A stretch of DNA of 64,000 nucleotides from Grifola frondosa (Eukaryota > Basidiomycota > Agaricomycetes > Polyporales > Grifolaceae), in contig LUGG01000022.1 of the NCBI GenBank assembly GCA_001683735.1, positions 1,012,091 through 1,076,090 on the forward strand, given 5' to 3'. This document shows positions 11,003-23,543 of this stretch, in pieces. A program made the position numbers and the translations under genes. Under the pieces are notes generated by a model that had not been told where the DNA came from, did not search any database, and was given only the letters and a program-made list of their open reading frames with translations. Within the stretch, counting starts at the first letter, position 1, and every line of letters starts with the position of its first letter.

Positions 11003-11476
11003 GTGTCAAAGATGGTCTCATTTAGAACGACAAGGTGGAATTGTGAGTCACTCGGTATGCTGACTACATGGGCCCATGCTATGTTTGATATTCGAGATTT
11101 TATATTACAGACACGCTATAATAGACGTTTAAAAAGGCACGGCGAGAGACTTCTGATTTGCGACGACATCGCGTCTCGTGCAGAGCGTCGCCTTCTGTCT
11201 CCCATACCCGATAGAACAACCATCAACATTCGCGCGACTATACGCCAACCTAGCGAAGGTCTCAGCCACGTACTGTCTGTCGGAGCGCGCGACAATTCTG
11301 AGCGATCATATTTGAGTACCACCTCCATACGTGTATTGGACGGTTTCGAACTTGGGACGATATTCTCAGCACCCAAGCCGCGCAAAGACACGGTCACCAT
11401 CACCGTTGACCCGGAGAATGGACCCGCATATCCGAGACCCAACGGGAGATTTTGTTCGCGATGTGCCGACAGGTGA
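11003..11476 (+). CDS. Hypothetical protein, 157 aa, doubtful
   Basis: An open frame from 11003 (TTG-type start in the frame; first ATGs follow) to TGA near 11476. I do not recognise the protein. The stretch from about residue 45 on (RLLICDDIASRAERRLLSPI, then STTSIRVLDGFELGTIF) is rich in charged and aliphatic residues and ends FCSRCADR. It lies between the two duplicated blocks and has no partner in the second block. The reverse strand is also open, which weakens the case. It could be a relic exon. Confidence 0.25.
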   Translation: MSKMVSFRTTRWNCESLGMLTTWAHAMFDIRDFILQTRYNRRLKRHGERLLICDDIASRAERRLLSPIPDRTTINIRATIRQPSEGLSHVLSVGARDNSERSYLSTTSIRVLDGFELGTIFSAPKPRKDTVTITVDPENGPAYPRPNGRFCSRCADR

Positions 11477-11571
11477 TGTCTTGTATATGGCATGAGCTCG
11501 TTTGTAATTCCCGTCTACTATAGGGTCTAGCCAGAGAACGCTAAAAGGGAATTTTTGATAATTAAAAAGCC

Positions 11572-12440
11572 TTTCGTGAGGACATGCATGCACATTACTG
11601 TCGCGTCGCTTACTTCACAAACCCCGGATGAGATGCATTGCGATCAGACCCTGTGGTCATTCATGGGCTCTGCGGCACTAGCTAGGCCCATCGGAACAGG
11701 ATTTGCTGAAGCACTAGGAGCATATATTATAGGTCAGCGTCTCATACAAACACTGACTATAAACTCAGGATATACGGAGCACGCACTAGTCGAAAGAGTC
11801 GTCGATCCACAGTGCTGGTATACATGAAGAGGAAATTATGCATGGGAGCGAGATGCAGGGCACACAACATAGGATGTCCGGAAAACGCTGATGTGGATCA
11901 GCAGGTATGAACGAGAGTTGTGGGACGGCCGTTGACGACTTGCAGAACCAAGACACATGACGACAACAGAGCAATGAGCATTGAAGTTTCTCATGAGAGA
12001 ACCCCGGGAAAATGAGTATCTCAGCCATGATTCGAACGCTGTATGTCTGCGCCGGAGATCGCTGAGCTGGCGTAACAATTCACACTCTGCAGCATCCGTC
12101 AGCTCCTAGCGAGAAACATCCGGAAAAGGCGCTTACCTGTGTGAAAACAATAATTGCGCCGATGAGAAGTACATATGTCCAAAAGGTTCCAGGCACGACG
12201 AAATTAACTGGGGCAGCTGCATATTCCTCCATTTGCCGCTCGTGGATTGGTACAGACGTTCCCGAGCAGGATGATAGGCTTGAAGCAGGCCAGGTTGAGC
12301 GTGGTGTCGCAAATGCGGTCTCGACAGGTTGCGGGGTTAGGAGCACGCGGCAGAGGCTATGTACGAAACGAGTGTGCATACAACGGACAAGTCTTTTACG
12401 CCATGACGTTGTGCGTCCGGGATACGCCGCCGCCAGAGAT
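11572..12440. repeat. Second duplicated block, copy 1
   Basis: Pairs with 21808-22620. Anchors are GAGGACATGCATGCA (11579 and 21812), ATTGCGATCAGAC, GTCGAAAGAGTCGTCGATCC (11789 and 22015), GGGAGCGAGATGCAGG, and GAGAACCCCGGGAAAATG (11997 and 22243). Divergence is moderate. The minus strand has short membrane-protein-like frames (EEYAAAPVNFVV) but no gene can be assembled. Confidence 0.85.
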
Positions 12441-12800
12441 TGCTGAGCTGGCGTAACAAATCACTCTGCAGCGCCCGTCATCTCTTTGCAAGCAGTATCC
12501 GGGAAAGGTGCTTACATGTGTGCACACATCGATTGCGTCAATGAGCGGAGCCCAAGTACATACAGAAGGCTCCAAGCACGATGAGGGTAACTGAGGCCGC
12601 TGCATAGTCCTCCGTTCGCCGCTCAAGGATTTGTATAGACGTTCTCGGACAGGATGAGAGGCGTGAAGCAGGGGCAGTTTTAGCGTGGTGTGGCAAATGC
12701 GGTCTGGACAGGTTGTGGGGTTAGGAGCAGGGGGCCAATGAGCCTAGAGGAGCACACGGCAGAGGCTATATGTGCGAAACGAGTATGCATACCGCACGAG
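12050..12800. repeat. Two tandem copies of a ~375-bp unit
   Basis: GCTGAGCTGGCGTAACAA occurs at about 12061 and 12442. It is followed in both by CTCTGCAGC, TCCGG(G)AAA(A)GG(C/T)GCTTAC, TGCCGCTC/CGCCGCTC, GAAGCAGG, GCGTGGTGT and GGCAGAGGCTAT. The second copy carries more changes. A third relative lies in 22310-22620. Confidence 0.8.
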
Positions 12801-15395
12801 ATAAACGGACAAGTCTTTGACGCGTATGGCACGTGGAGCGCGTTAGATCGATCGCAGCCACAAAGATCGACACCTCCGAGCTCAGAACTGCCAGCTACTA
12901 GGTCAGGCAGCCACTGGTCATATGCATACTTGCTACTTCTCACATGGTGTTCTTCGCTGCCCAAGTATTGTGCTCTAAGCTTGGTTTCGGGACTGGACTG
13001 CGGAGAGAATGCGCGCTCAGGAGGATTGCATGCCTGGCTCCGTATGACCTCGGTGATGGTGACGACGACAAGGTGGCCGTCAGCCGCAAGAACGAATATA
13101 GGGTGAGGATGTTTATGCTTCCAGACGTGAGAGTCGTCTGAGTGCGAATAGAAGCAGTGAGTAAGAGTGCTGTTCAGCGACAAGCAGACGGCTACTTACT
13201 CGATGCTAGCGTTGGACATGGCCTGCATATTTTTTCTTCTCTGGTAGGGGTGCCGCTCAGTTGATAGTGACGACAAGGGACGATGAATCTTGTTGTTTCC
13301 CATCCGAAAATTCGTGCAGGCCCGTCCGCCGTCGCTTGCCCGAGGAGCCGTCGTAGTCGATGGATCTTGCGGGTGACAGAGACTCCATGCTGGCGACGAA
13401 CATTGGCCGGAATTCTCCTCAGTAGGCCAAGCTTGACTCAACGTGAGCGTCGCCCTCGTCGTGACTCCCAGTCTCTTATGACCCGCCAGACTAGGCCCCC
13501 GTATTCCCGATACCGGACCTTCTGCCTACGGATACTCATTCTATTTCCTCCGCCATCGACCCCTTCCACTCGGTCCCCCCGCCTCCCATCCTGCCACCTG
13601 ACCGCTTCCTCGTTGCGTATCGTTCTCAATGTCTCCTACGCACCCCTTCGTTGTCCACTTGCTCTCCGCTTCTTCTGGCGTTGGAGTTTGTGTTGCTTCC
13701 GTACGTCATTCCTCTCATGCGCAAGCCTGTTGATGTATTGCATGTGGCATACCAGATAATACCAGATCTACCTAAAACGCACGCTGTGAACAAGAACAGG
13801 ACGTGTATGTACTACTGCGCCACTTTCGAGCTCCCTTCGTCTTTACTTGGTTTTGGCTGCACTCTTCTCCGTCCTAGGTAAATCTGCGGTCCTCCTCGTG
13901 CGTTCTCTCAACATATGCGATCTTGCAATTCACAAGTCAGCCTCCGACCAACATCTATGATATCGCACCCCATGCTCTCATCAACGCCATCTCACAGTCC
14001 ACCTGATCACACTCACCTACTCCAGTCGTCACCATATATTTAGCCTACCGTGTTGGATGCGTGCGCGCTCGCGCCGTTCTCATCATCTCCACTTCTTTGT
14101 GCTATTTGTCGAAGCTACGTATCATGCCCTGACTAGCTGACGGGGAACTGCAGATTGTATCGCTGTCGCTATACCCGGCACCGAAGTTCCTCTGTTAGTG
14201 TACTCGATTTGCGCAATGTGAGTGAATCACGCAGGCTTCGAGCGATGAAAGGTCGCTGCATCCTGATCAATCCTGCAGCAACCTAGGCTCCGACTGACTC
14301 AGTCGTACACAGACGTCCCTCACGTAATTTCTGTGCCGAGCTGAATGATAAAAACTAGGTGTAAAACATCCGAAGGACCATGTAAAGTGTTCGCGGCAAG
14401 CTCAAATCATTCTATCTTCTTCACCGCATTGTCGTCGGACTTCTCGGAGATCTCGGCCAGCGTGAACGACTTCTCTGAGGCGCCTGTGTCTTGAAATCTT
14501 ACGGTCAGATGGAACTGCATTTGTATGGGACGACGCGTGCGCTCTACGTCTTCCGCGATTTCCTGCGAGCGACCGTGACGGTCCTGCTACTCGCTCTGAC
14601 TTCTAGCAGTGGCACAATCATGACGCATGATCTCAGGCGACTGTATTTTGCAGATGCGCGTTTTCGGGTGGCTGAAGTCCGTCTTCTTCTACGACGTTGG
14701 TACAACAATGATGCAGAGTTGAAGTTCACTGTTCTTCGCGGATAAATGTCGTTGCGTGACGGTGGAGCATCGCTGCACTCCGGCGTGAACGCAGCACATG
14801 GTTCGACGCATGATTCTGTGTTGGCCGGTGCCACCTCAACCGCAGTCGCCGTTGGCTCTATCCCTATCTCATCTGGCAAATAGTGAACTTACCGTGGTTG
14901 ATACACAGCCTGTGCTTTGACTTTCTTCTGTTCTCGTTCGGCCATTGGTTGTCTATTTACAACCATCGTTTGCTCACCTTCAGTCCGTGCTGTTGTATCA
15001 TGTTCCGATAAGATATCGTGACTGATCGGGCTGTTCTCCTCGTTGTTCATCCTACTGATATCTAGCATGGTTCTTGGATACATGTTGCAATATTATCGGA
15101 AGTGATATATCATCGCAGTCTCCATATCTCGACTACTGGCTCAAATGTCCCTTCGCATTATCGGGGCTCAACCGTGATATGGTGGTGTCTTAGGTGCGCA
15201 TTATCACCAGTGCTTGAATGCGGTGCTGAGGTGAGCTCTGTGTATTGTTATGTCGTCTTCGAGTGGGTCATTGATGTAACTTAACTGTATTTTTGTATGA
15301 AATTGTGCCTCCCCAAACATCACAGCATAGATACGGTCAATCAGATCGTGACAGCGAGAATATCTCAGCACGGTGACGTTGTCCTCGAAGTTGGA
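12801..15395. other. Long stretch without a supported gene
   Basis: Frames at 13283-13759 and 14491-14745 are open but unrecognised, lack flanking splice logic and look compositional (pyrimidine-rich 13500-13680). There are no clear repeats. The last 400 bp lead into the DUF6533 promoter. Confidence 0.4.
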
Positions 15396-15403
15396 TATAA
15401 AAG
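15396..15403 (+). promoter_or_regulatory. TATA box of the DUF6533 gene
   Basis: TATAAAAG lies 59 bp before the ATG at 15462, followed by a CT-rich stretch (GTCTCTCCATCTCTCC) typical of fungal transcription starts. Confidence 0.6.
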
Positions 15404-15461
15404 TTGTCTCTCCATCTCTCCTAAAGTATTCAACCCCAAGTCTTTCGAACTACCTCATATC

Positions 15462-17155
15462 ATGACATCTGCTCCCATTGCCGAAGAGTATCAGCAACTG
15501 TAAGTGATGCTCACCGAAATATCTGCTCATCTAATATATGCTATCGCATAGCTTCATCATAAATTGTTGCATTGTATCGGTAACCAGTTAGTGGTTCACT
15601 TACGATTTGGAGTCATTTTCTCATTCCCGTTCGTCGCAGCTCTCCTGGTCTATGATAATCTCATCACATTTGATCGTGAATACCAACTCGTGTGGAAGCG
15701 TCCATTTTCGGCGGCCACTATAGTATTCTTGCCAGCAAGATACCCTCTTCTTCTAGTGAATATTCTCACCCTTCCAACAATATATCCACTATCGTCAAGG
15801 GTACAATTCTTGTCCAATTGCTATAGACTGCCTTAGCTAACTCAAATTTTCAGAGCTGTTCCGCGTTGGTTTGGTTGCAGATAGCTTTGGAGCTGCTGTT
15901 TGTTTTTCTTATTGCTGGTGAGTCCCCATGGGTCATATGATATTCTCACTTCTGGTTGGTCATTTGTATTCTGTGAAGCATTCTCAAGTCTCCGAGTGTA
16001 TGCGTTGTCTGGTCGTCGATGGCAAATTGCTTCGTTGGTATTCGCCTTGTCACTGGTCCCCGTCGGCATTGAACTGGTGAGGCCTGTCCTCTGCATTGAG
16101 CTTGGCATGTGAATTAAAGTGTGACACATGCTTCTAGTCTCTGGATGTGCGGCAAGTGTTGATTATAGCTCCACCTCCCATCAATTGTACAAATGTTTAT
16201 TTATTCTCACCGGAGCTCGCAAAGATGTCAGTAAAATCCATCCATGTCACTGCATCTTGTTGACTGAATCTGTGTATCATATAGATGTATGTAGTGCTGC
16301 CAGTCGCATACTGCTCAAGTGCTTGGCTCACGCAATACTCTCAGTGATATATGTATCGCGTGCGACAATAATCGCTGTGGACATACTTGTGCTTGCAGTA
16401 ACTGTACACCAGACATACTGGAGAAGTCGAGGTATTGCAGAGGCTAATCTCCGAACCCCATTGCACACATTGATCTTGAGGGATGGTCAGTATCAATTCC
16501 TGCCTCGATAATATGTGCCGATCTGATGCAACTCCATCAGGCACGATATACTTCTTGTAGGTTACGAATAGTCAAGACAGACTCGATGTTATTTTAACAA
16601 CCATATGCGGTTCTCATAGGGCCTTATTGATCTTGAACATTGCAGATGCTACACTGCTATATTTGGGAGAAAGTTTTGTAAGTAGGTTTGTCTTGCATCC
16701 TTGCCGCCATTCACTCATGGGGACATCACACCATTATCAGGAAGATACCTCGTATATCGACGAGTTCATCGACCCGTAAGTAACCGCAATTAATTCACCT
16801 TCGTTTTGGTTTCTGCTGACATCTATTATCATACAGAATAGCAGCGATTATCATATCGCGGTTTATGCTCAATCTCCGCGAGGTAGATGCATCCCAGCGC
16901 AGCACCGAAGACGCAAGTTGCCCGTCTTTTGTCGGCTCTGTCCAATTTGCGGCTTTCGTCGAACCCCTCGGTGCCCCTCTGGAGCACGAATTCTCGCTCT
17001 CTGCCATCGATCCCGATTCCTTGGACGAGCAGGAAGCCGGTGTAGAATGCGAGCATGAGGACGTGCTGGACCGGGACCAGAACATGACTTCAGGCCAAGC
17101 TAGTGTTCTCGCGCCATTTGAAGCCGAACCTGGTCCATCCACGGTCAGGGTGTGA
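15462..17155 (+). CDS. DUF6533 domain membrane protein
   Basis: A basidiomycete-specific multi-pass membrane protein of unknown function. The start is MTSAPIAEEYQQ. The DUF6533 core is plain: LLVYDNLITFDREYQLVW, then RYPLLLVNIL, followed by AFSSLRVYALSGRRWQI, SLVPVGIEL, TVHQTYWRSRG and LHTLILRDG. Clear exons are about 15613-15800, 15854-15917, 15979-16076, one ending 16495, 16541-16556 (16 bp, GTIYFL), 16620-16677, 16741-16775 and 16837-17155, all in phase. Joins around exon 2 (15552-15640) and at 16138-16300 are not settled. The acidic C-terminal tail (FSLSAIDPDSLDEQEAG) is cytosolic by inference. It appears to be the parent-like, intact member of the local DUF6533 copies. Confidence 0.8.
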
Positions 17156-18790
17156 GCTAGGACAGCGACATGTTCTGGTCCGTATGACATTACTCTCGTG
17201 TTGATAACCTTGAATGTGCTAATGCTCACCCTAGAAGAAGTATGCCTGCTGGAATTGGAGGGCGTCTGCGGTCGGCGTCACACTTCCATGCTTTCTTGGA
17301 GTAATGTACTTGGTGTCATAATTTATAGACCTGCCGTAGCATGACCGTATCATATACACTAAACCATAGTCACTATCTCGTATATACATTCTATGCTGGT
17401 GGACAAAGGGCGGCCCGGTCACTATACGGAAGCTGTCTCTTATGGATGGTTACGTCGGTATCAATGGCTCACTACTGATGGTGTTTTCATCATGGTGCAC
17501 TGCGAAAGAAAAAAGCGAACGATCGTGTTGAGGACACGTTACGTCCAACACCGACATGCACCAGAATCATCGGTACTGAGGGCATATGCTTGAGGTGCAC
17601 ACCCCAAAGCAAAAGTGTACGTACTGCAGTGCACATACGAGATACACTGCGATAGAACCATACGAACTCTATGGCGTACTACTCAGCTTTGCTCATGACT
17701 CCGTAGATATACAAGACTCACAATCTGAGACGTAGGTGGGACCGTCATGTTCCTCGTTTCTGATCGGACCCTCGTTCACAATTCTATGCAAAATCCGAGC
17801 CGGCACACACCGCTTGCATGCACAGTGATGCAACGTCCATATAACTTCTCGCCTTAACTTCCTTCTTGCGTGGTAGATAGTGCGCATGCGCACGCGACGA
17901 ACCGACAGCCCATTCCCCAGTTTAGCGCACCGATGTAGAAGACTTTCTGAGTCACCGAGGCAGCTTCATATGGTACGATCTCAGCGTAAGAAGGCGTGAA
18001 GCACCCTTGTGATATCAACCAGCAATCTACTATACAACAAGGCTGCCACGCACCGATAATGCAGAAGTTCGACAGCTTCCTTCGACCAGTGTTCGCGATC
18101 GGACCCTGCTTGGCCTGTTCAAGATCCAACATCCATGATCAGTCTTATTCTTCAAAAGCGCGGAAGGTTACGTTCGCGCACGAACGAGCATCTCGCATGC
18201 GCATCTCAAGTGTGTACGTCAGGTGAAATGCTGCAATACCAGATGCATCGGTGAGGAATATACTTGCACGACGTACTTTGGCCCGACAGCGATTATGATG
18301 TTGTCGCAATGTGATCGCGGACTAGGATACACCACTGTCATCGGGTCCACGCTGCTCTCATCGATCAGAGCCTAGGGTTATGAAGCAGAGAACGTTCGGG
18401 TGTCCATTTGAGAAAGCACAGTACGACCTGCCGAGTTGATCGTTGAGGGAACGAGCTAGGATACAAAGGAAAAGCCAGCTTCAAATTCATAGAAAATGCA
18501 CCTCGCATAGAGAAAAGAGCATTGACGCGCGTTGAGTATGGACGGCAGTCGATCGTTCATATCTACAGATCCACCTGTGCGATCGCGGCGTCTCCTCAAT
18601 TCAGTCATCGGCCTCACGCCGCCTCGGGCCTCCTTGCATTAATGTCGCCACCAGTCGGACGATCGAGGAAATAGTACTGGTACTAGGCGCGCATATCTGT
18701 ATCACTTGCCGATGCTGACGTGCATATTGTGATAGCGCCGGGTCCAACAGTTCACGCTCCATACAAGCGGACTAGCATCCTCTACGCCTG
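16741..18790. repeat. Segmental duplication, copy 2
   Basis: Partner of 7950-10240. It includes the last two exons of the DUF6533 gene and about 1.6 kb of non-coding DNA downstream of its stop. Beyond AACAGTTCACGCTCC the two copies part. No gene is seen between 17156 and 18790. Confidence 0.85.
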
Positions 18791-19600
18791 CACTTAGTTT
18801 CGCGGCTACCAGCAGCAGTGTACACGTCAACTAACGGGCATCTAACATCTTCTTATTCTATAGCTATTATGCTTCGTTTCTACAGATAACTACACCACGA
18901 ACCGTTTAGAATTCGGTCGAAACTACAAGCTGCAGATGGCGCCAGTTTCTCGTCTGACTCAGTCGGAGAATGATTTCTCAGTTGTACCTGGCACTACTCT
19001 CGCACGCGCATCTACATAGTCGGTGCATCGATAATTCTTCTAGTCCTCACTGGTGTGCTTGGCTGTGGTTCAATTCCTCCGACCCACCACGCTCGTTTGA
19101 ATGGTGGTCTTTGGTGCGCGCGGAATTTGATCTTAAACCAATCTCAAACACAATCGGGCAGTGTTGGGCCACCATCAGCACAGCAAAATTGATGGTACAA
19201 TCTCGCCAGTTTTCAGACTGCATCGCTTTCTGGTGAGCCGACACACTGACTGGTAGTGACTGGTCGACTTCTGATGAAGGCCGTATTTTTTTTTTTGACT
19301 CTATTAGTTAATGGCCCAGCGCTGACTCATAGTCGGAGGACTTGTACTAGAGATCCTTGCTTCGTTGAACCAACCGTGGAATATGTTCTGAACGGTCTAA
19401 TGGTTCTTTTGACAGATTTTGGGCACGGGTTATACGATGGGGAGGTATGAGGCTCTAAAAACTGCAATTGTGGCATCACTCGCTGTGAAACCCGCGTACC
19501 TTTGACAGATCTCTAGGTCCGGTTTTGATGTGCCTGTGCAAATGTTTTCGGGTTCGATATCGCTGTAGACGATGTTAACGGAATGAAAGCGCCGAAGTTC
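18791..19600. other. Spacer without a gene
   Basis: Short frames only (18970-19236, 19256-19450), unrecognised and overlapping open reverse frames. A poly-T run lies at about 19288. Nothing else was seen. Confidence 0.4.
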
Positions 19601-19626
19601 GCGCTCAAGAGTGCTCGCTGCCCTTC

Positions 19627-19923
19627 ATGGCTTTCCTTGGACCTCTCGGTGCAACACTAGACCATGAGTTCTCGCTGTCTTCGCAGGAACTCGGATTCTC
19701 TGACGAGGGACAGGCTGAAGAAGAGATTACGCTCGAGACAATGCCGAGCAATGTCGAGCGCGATATGTCAGACCATACGAGGACTTTTGGCTCGTCTGGA
19801 TTTGATACCAGGCTGTCTAGAAGACAAGATGAATTCAGGTCCAGTGGGAGTCCGATGTCTGTTGGGTTCGTGCAATTCACTGTTCTCGTCATCCGTCCAT
19901 GTATGCTAATTCCCAATTTATAA
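19627..19923 (+). pseudogene. DUF6533 tail, third relic
   Basis: Encodes MAFLGPLGATLDHEFSLSSQ. This aligns with AAFVEPLGAPLEHEFSLSA in the intact gene's last exon and continues into an acidic tail (EEEITLETMPS). The upstream part of that exon and all other exons are gone or unrecognisable. It is more diverged than the 7957-8365 copy, so it is an older duplicate. Confidence 0.6.
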
Positions 19924-20129
19924 AAGAGATGAAAAGAAAGCTCTGTACCTCATCGACGTCAACGTCCTCGTTCGGCATCTACGAAATCCTCGAAAATGGA
20001 TGTCATCCGAGGCACCAATAATCGCACGAATAGTCAGAGCAGGTATTTACATGTACAGGATTTCGGGTCATCTTCGCTAACGATTCGACGAGAACGTGTC
20101 GATGGGCAGCTGCATGCCGCCAGGGAACT

Positions 20130-21780
20130 TGCTACTCGTGCATTGAGGCCGTCGCGTATACGTTTGCTGTGGTAGACTCAATGCGCAGAGATCCTTTCGA
20201 GGCGATAATATTAGTGACTCTAAGTGCGGCCATCTTCTTCGCCTTTAGGCCCACCATGTTCTCGACGACCTGAAGGCCGAGAGAGCATACCACAGCCATC
20301 ACAGGGGAGATCATGTATAATTCACCGTCAACACAAACACCCTTCGCAGATGGAGTAGAGAGGATATGTACAGCGATGGTGAGGTACCCAGCGATCGGTC
20401 CCTGGTCTACGTCGATGAGCTCAGCGACGCTGACCAGAAGGAACGCAGAATGGCCCCGGGAATGAATACAAGGAGGGACCTTACCGGAGCGCATCAGTAT
20501 CGGTTTGGAAAGGCAATACAGGCAAATACGCACCAGACGAGGCGGTCATTGACATACAGCCCGCGTCCAGCGCGCACCCACACAGAGGAGATTGAGCGCG
20601 GGCATAAGCAGGAAGCGCACGGCGAGGACATAAGACATCGCTAGCGTGCCCAGATGTGTCGAGGGTACGAGCTCACGCTGCGCAGCGCTACGCATACGAA
20701 CTACAACTTCGCGTAGTGCAGTTCTCCCGTCAGGACCTTGCGCGTGAGCGCATCTTCGCCCATCATCTGCCCTGCAGCGTCCATTAGGGTCTGCATGGGG
20801 ACTGGTGACGAGAAACAGAGACGCGTACGATGGAGCGCGATGTTGGCGCGCCGGATGAGCGCGAGCGTATTATGATTCACTTAACCATTCAGCGGGGAGA
20901 GCGTCTCATAGATTTGCGCTACACCAGCACGTGAGCAGGAAGGGCCGAAGTCATGAGGTGACAAGCACTCTTTTGCGCGATGAGCTCAACCTGCGAGACG
21001 AGGCGCACGTCCGTCGGGGATGCCATAGGATGTGAAAGGAGGATACGGCATTGTCTGATCGAGCCGTCATCACGAAGGACGATGGGACGACCGGTACCCA
21101 GGCTCATCCTGCTGCCAAAGTCAGAGTGTGTACGATGTAATCGAAAACGCCACGTTCTGGTGGTCAAATCAATGTAGGCATAGCCAGTTCCGCGCGGACA
21201 CAACTGTGATATTGAATAGTGTCAGGGACGTAAATTTGGAGTGAGAGAGAGAGTCCGATACCCACCGAGATATCTTTCTTCTTCACTCCGTTTCTTTCGG
21301 CCATCGTCTGCTACCTTCTCCAGCGCACGGTGCGGGTCTAAATCCAGCACCACGCGCATGGGATGCCCGCTCAGGAGCCATCCATTCGCGCTCCACGCCG
21401 CAAGCAGCAGCATTCCTAGACCCCACGCGCAAACTCCCATCAACCTCATGCCAAATGGGACGCATATATACACAAAAGCGCACCTTTGCCTGCCTCCTTA
21501 CGCACGATGAGCCCGAAGAGCGACGAGCGCGTGATGCCCTGCGCCTCCTCAAGGCAGCGGTAGAACGCCAGGATGAGAGGGTCTGTGCCGCTGCAGATTT
21601 TGGCTGCGATAGCGAGAATCACGTCGAACGTCCAAGGCATGTGCTCCATGAGCGCCTCATAGGTATCGTAGCTAGGATCGAATACCGGGATAAAGATATG
21701 GCCTCCCAAGAAGAAGCTGAGCGGAAAGGTGAACGTCAGGAGAAAGGCGCCACGGCCGCCCGCTCACATGTGGTAAAGGC
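20130..21780 (-). pseudogene. Decayed fungal transcription-factor domain
   Basis: Read from right to left, the minus strand gives pieces of the ligand/regulatory domain found in fungal Zn2Cys6 factors. These are PVFDPSYDTYEALMEHMPWT and TFDVILAIAAKI (21450-21710), then LLLAAWSANGWLLSGHPMR and DLDPHRALEK (21222-21420), then SLGTGRPIVLRDDGSIRQC and VRLVSQVELIA (20950-21130). No N-terminal zinc cluster is present; the upstream end abuts the duplicated block at 21808. Pieces sit in different frames with stops between them. A further piece at 20132-20533 (VVENMVGLKAKKMAALRV) may belong to it or to another gene. Identification rests on motif order and is inferred. Confidence 0.5.
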
Positions 21781-21807
21781 CGCCCTTTGAATGCACCGCT
21801 GTCGTTT

Positions 21808-22620
21808 TCATGAGGACATGCATGCATGGTACTGTCGTGTCACTTACCTCCCTGCAAACCCCGGATGGGGTACATTGCGATCAGACGTTGTTATCATGCA
21901 TGGGCTCTACGGTACCGGCTAGGCCCATCGTAATAGGATTCGTAGGAGCACTAGAACTATATCACATAGGTCAGTGTCGTTCAAATACTCTCAGGAAATA
22001 CGGCGTGTGCACCAGTCGAAAGAGTCGTCGATCCACAGTGCTGGTATACATGACGAGGATGTTATGCATGGGAGCGAGATGCAGGTCACACAACATAGGA
22101 CGTCCGGAAAGTGCTGAGGTGCATCAAGATGTATGAACGAGAGCTGTGGGCCCGACGGGCGTTGACGACTTGCAGAACCAAGAGACGTGAGAAAAACAGA
22201 GAAATGAGCGCTGAGCATTGAAAGAGCTTGAATTCTCTCATGAGAGAACCCCGGGAAAATGTGTATCCCAGCCATAGTTCGGACGCTGTGTGTCTACGCC
22301 GGAGATCGCTGAGCTGGCGTAACAATTCACACAGCATCCGAAAAAGGTGCTTACATGTGTGAAAACGATATCCAGAAGGCTCCAAGCATGTACGACGAAA
22401 TTAACTGGGGCAGCCGCGTAATCCACCATTTGCCGCTCATGGATTTGCTACGGTATACGATGATAGGCTTTGAAGCAGGGCAGATTGAGCGTGGTGTGGC
22501 AAATGCGGTCGACAGGTTGTGGAGTTAGGAGCAGGAGGTCAGTGAGCCTTCGTGACTAGTGCGCGGCAGATCCTATATGCGAAACGAGTTGGCGGCGATC
22601 AACCTGAAGAGCGGATGCTT
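21808..22620. repeat. Second duplicated block, copy 2
   Basis: Partner of 11572-12440 with the anchors listed there. It is shortened by small deletions and has only one version of the 375-bp unit. Confidence 0.85.
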
Positions 22621-22689
22621 ACCAGACACTTAGCGGGATAAGTAACGGACAAGCACTAGAGACGGGAGCCCATTTGGCGTCGCTGCAAA

Positions 22690-23310
22690 TGTCAGTTAAA
22701 TGTAGCTCCATATTGTGACATCTCAGCTACTATATTTAGTCCTATCAAATGCAATAGCATATTCACAATATACTTTGGGATATGCCGACAGGTGCATATC
22801 TTATACGCATATCATGAGTTCTTGCTGTTATCATTTATTGAATATGAAAGTTTTATTCCCATTTGCTTCAAAGTAGAACACATATACGAAATTTGGGTTC
22901 ACACTATGACATATAGGATAAATTCCTTCTATTGTTTTGAATGTGACGAAACAACGTACTCAAACTATTGTTTCAATTTGCGGAGCTCACACATGACAAC
23001 AGTGTGGCTGATGCACATACAATCACGTAGTTGGAATATGAAGCAGCATTATTGTTACTCTCGCATTGTGAACTTCAGTTGAAATTTGCAAATGTTGCAA
23101 ATGCAACGGCCCACTCAACGGCCCACTCAACGGCCCGTTCAGCGTCCCAGTCTGCGCGAATGAACAGGTGGCATCTTATAAAAACTTTAATTTCATTGGA
23201 AAAACCTTAACTTCGCTCGAAAAGTTTATTGCACTGAAGATTCAGGAGAACCTTATTTTCACTCAAGCAGTGAAAAACTTTTGAATTCGGTATGACTTTA
23301 GTTGAAAATG
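22690..23310. other. AT-rich island
   Basis: Markedly more AT-rich than its surroundings, with TATATTTAG, ATTTATTGAATATG and similar runs, and a tandem CGGCCCACTCAA repeat at 23108-23135. The one longer frame (22792-23082) is rich in Y, F, S and H from AT bias and is not called. Confidence 0.5.
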
Positions 23311-23543
23311 GATGCATAATAAGTGGAATACAGGGCACTGCACATAGATAGTGTTGCGTGGGGCCGAGGAGTGGATGTGACGGGGAGAGAAAACGAGATC
23401 GCGCGCCCGTACGCTCAACCACCTGCGGAAAACAGTGCCACGTCCCTCCTTGGGGCACTTCTGGAGTATCCCCCGCTCTTCTCTTCGGGTCTGGCATTTG
23501 ATGCGGCACCGCCACCCCTCCGACGCCAGGACTTGGTCCGAGG

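Noticed and set aside
13283..13759. A 158-aa frame on the plus strand
   Set aside because: Pyrimidine-rich composition, the reverse strand is open too, and no known motif or splice context was seen.
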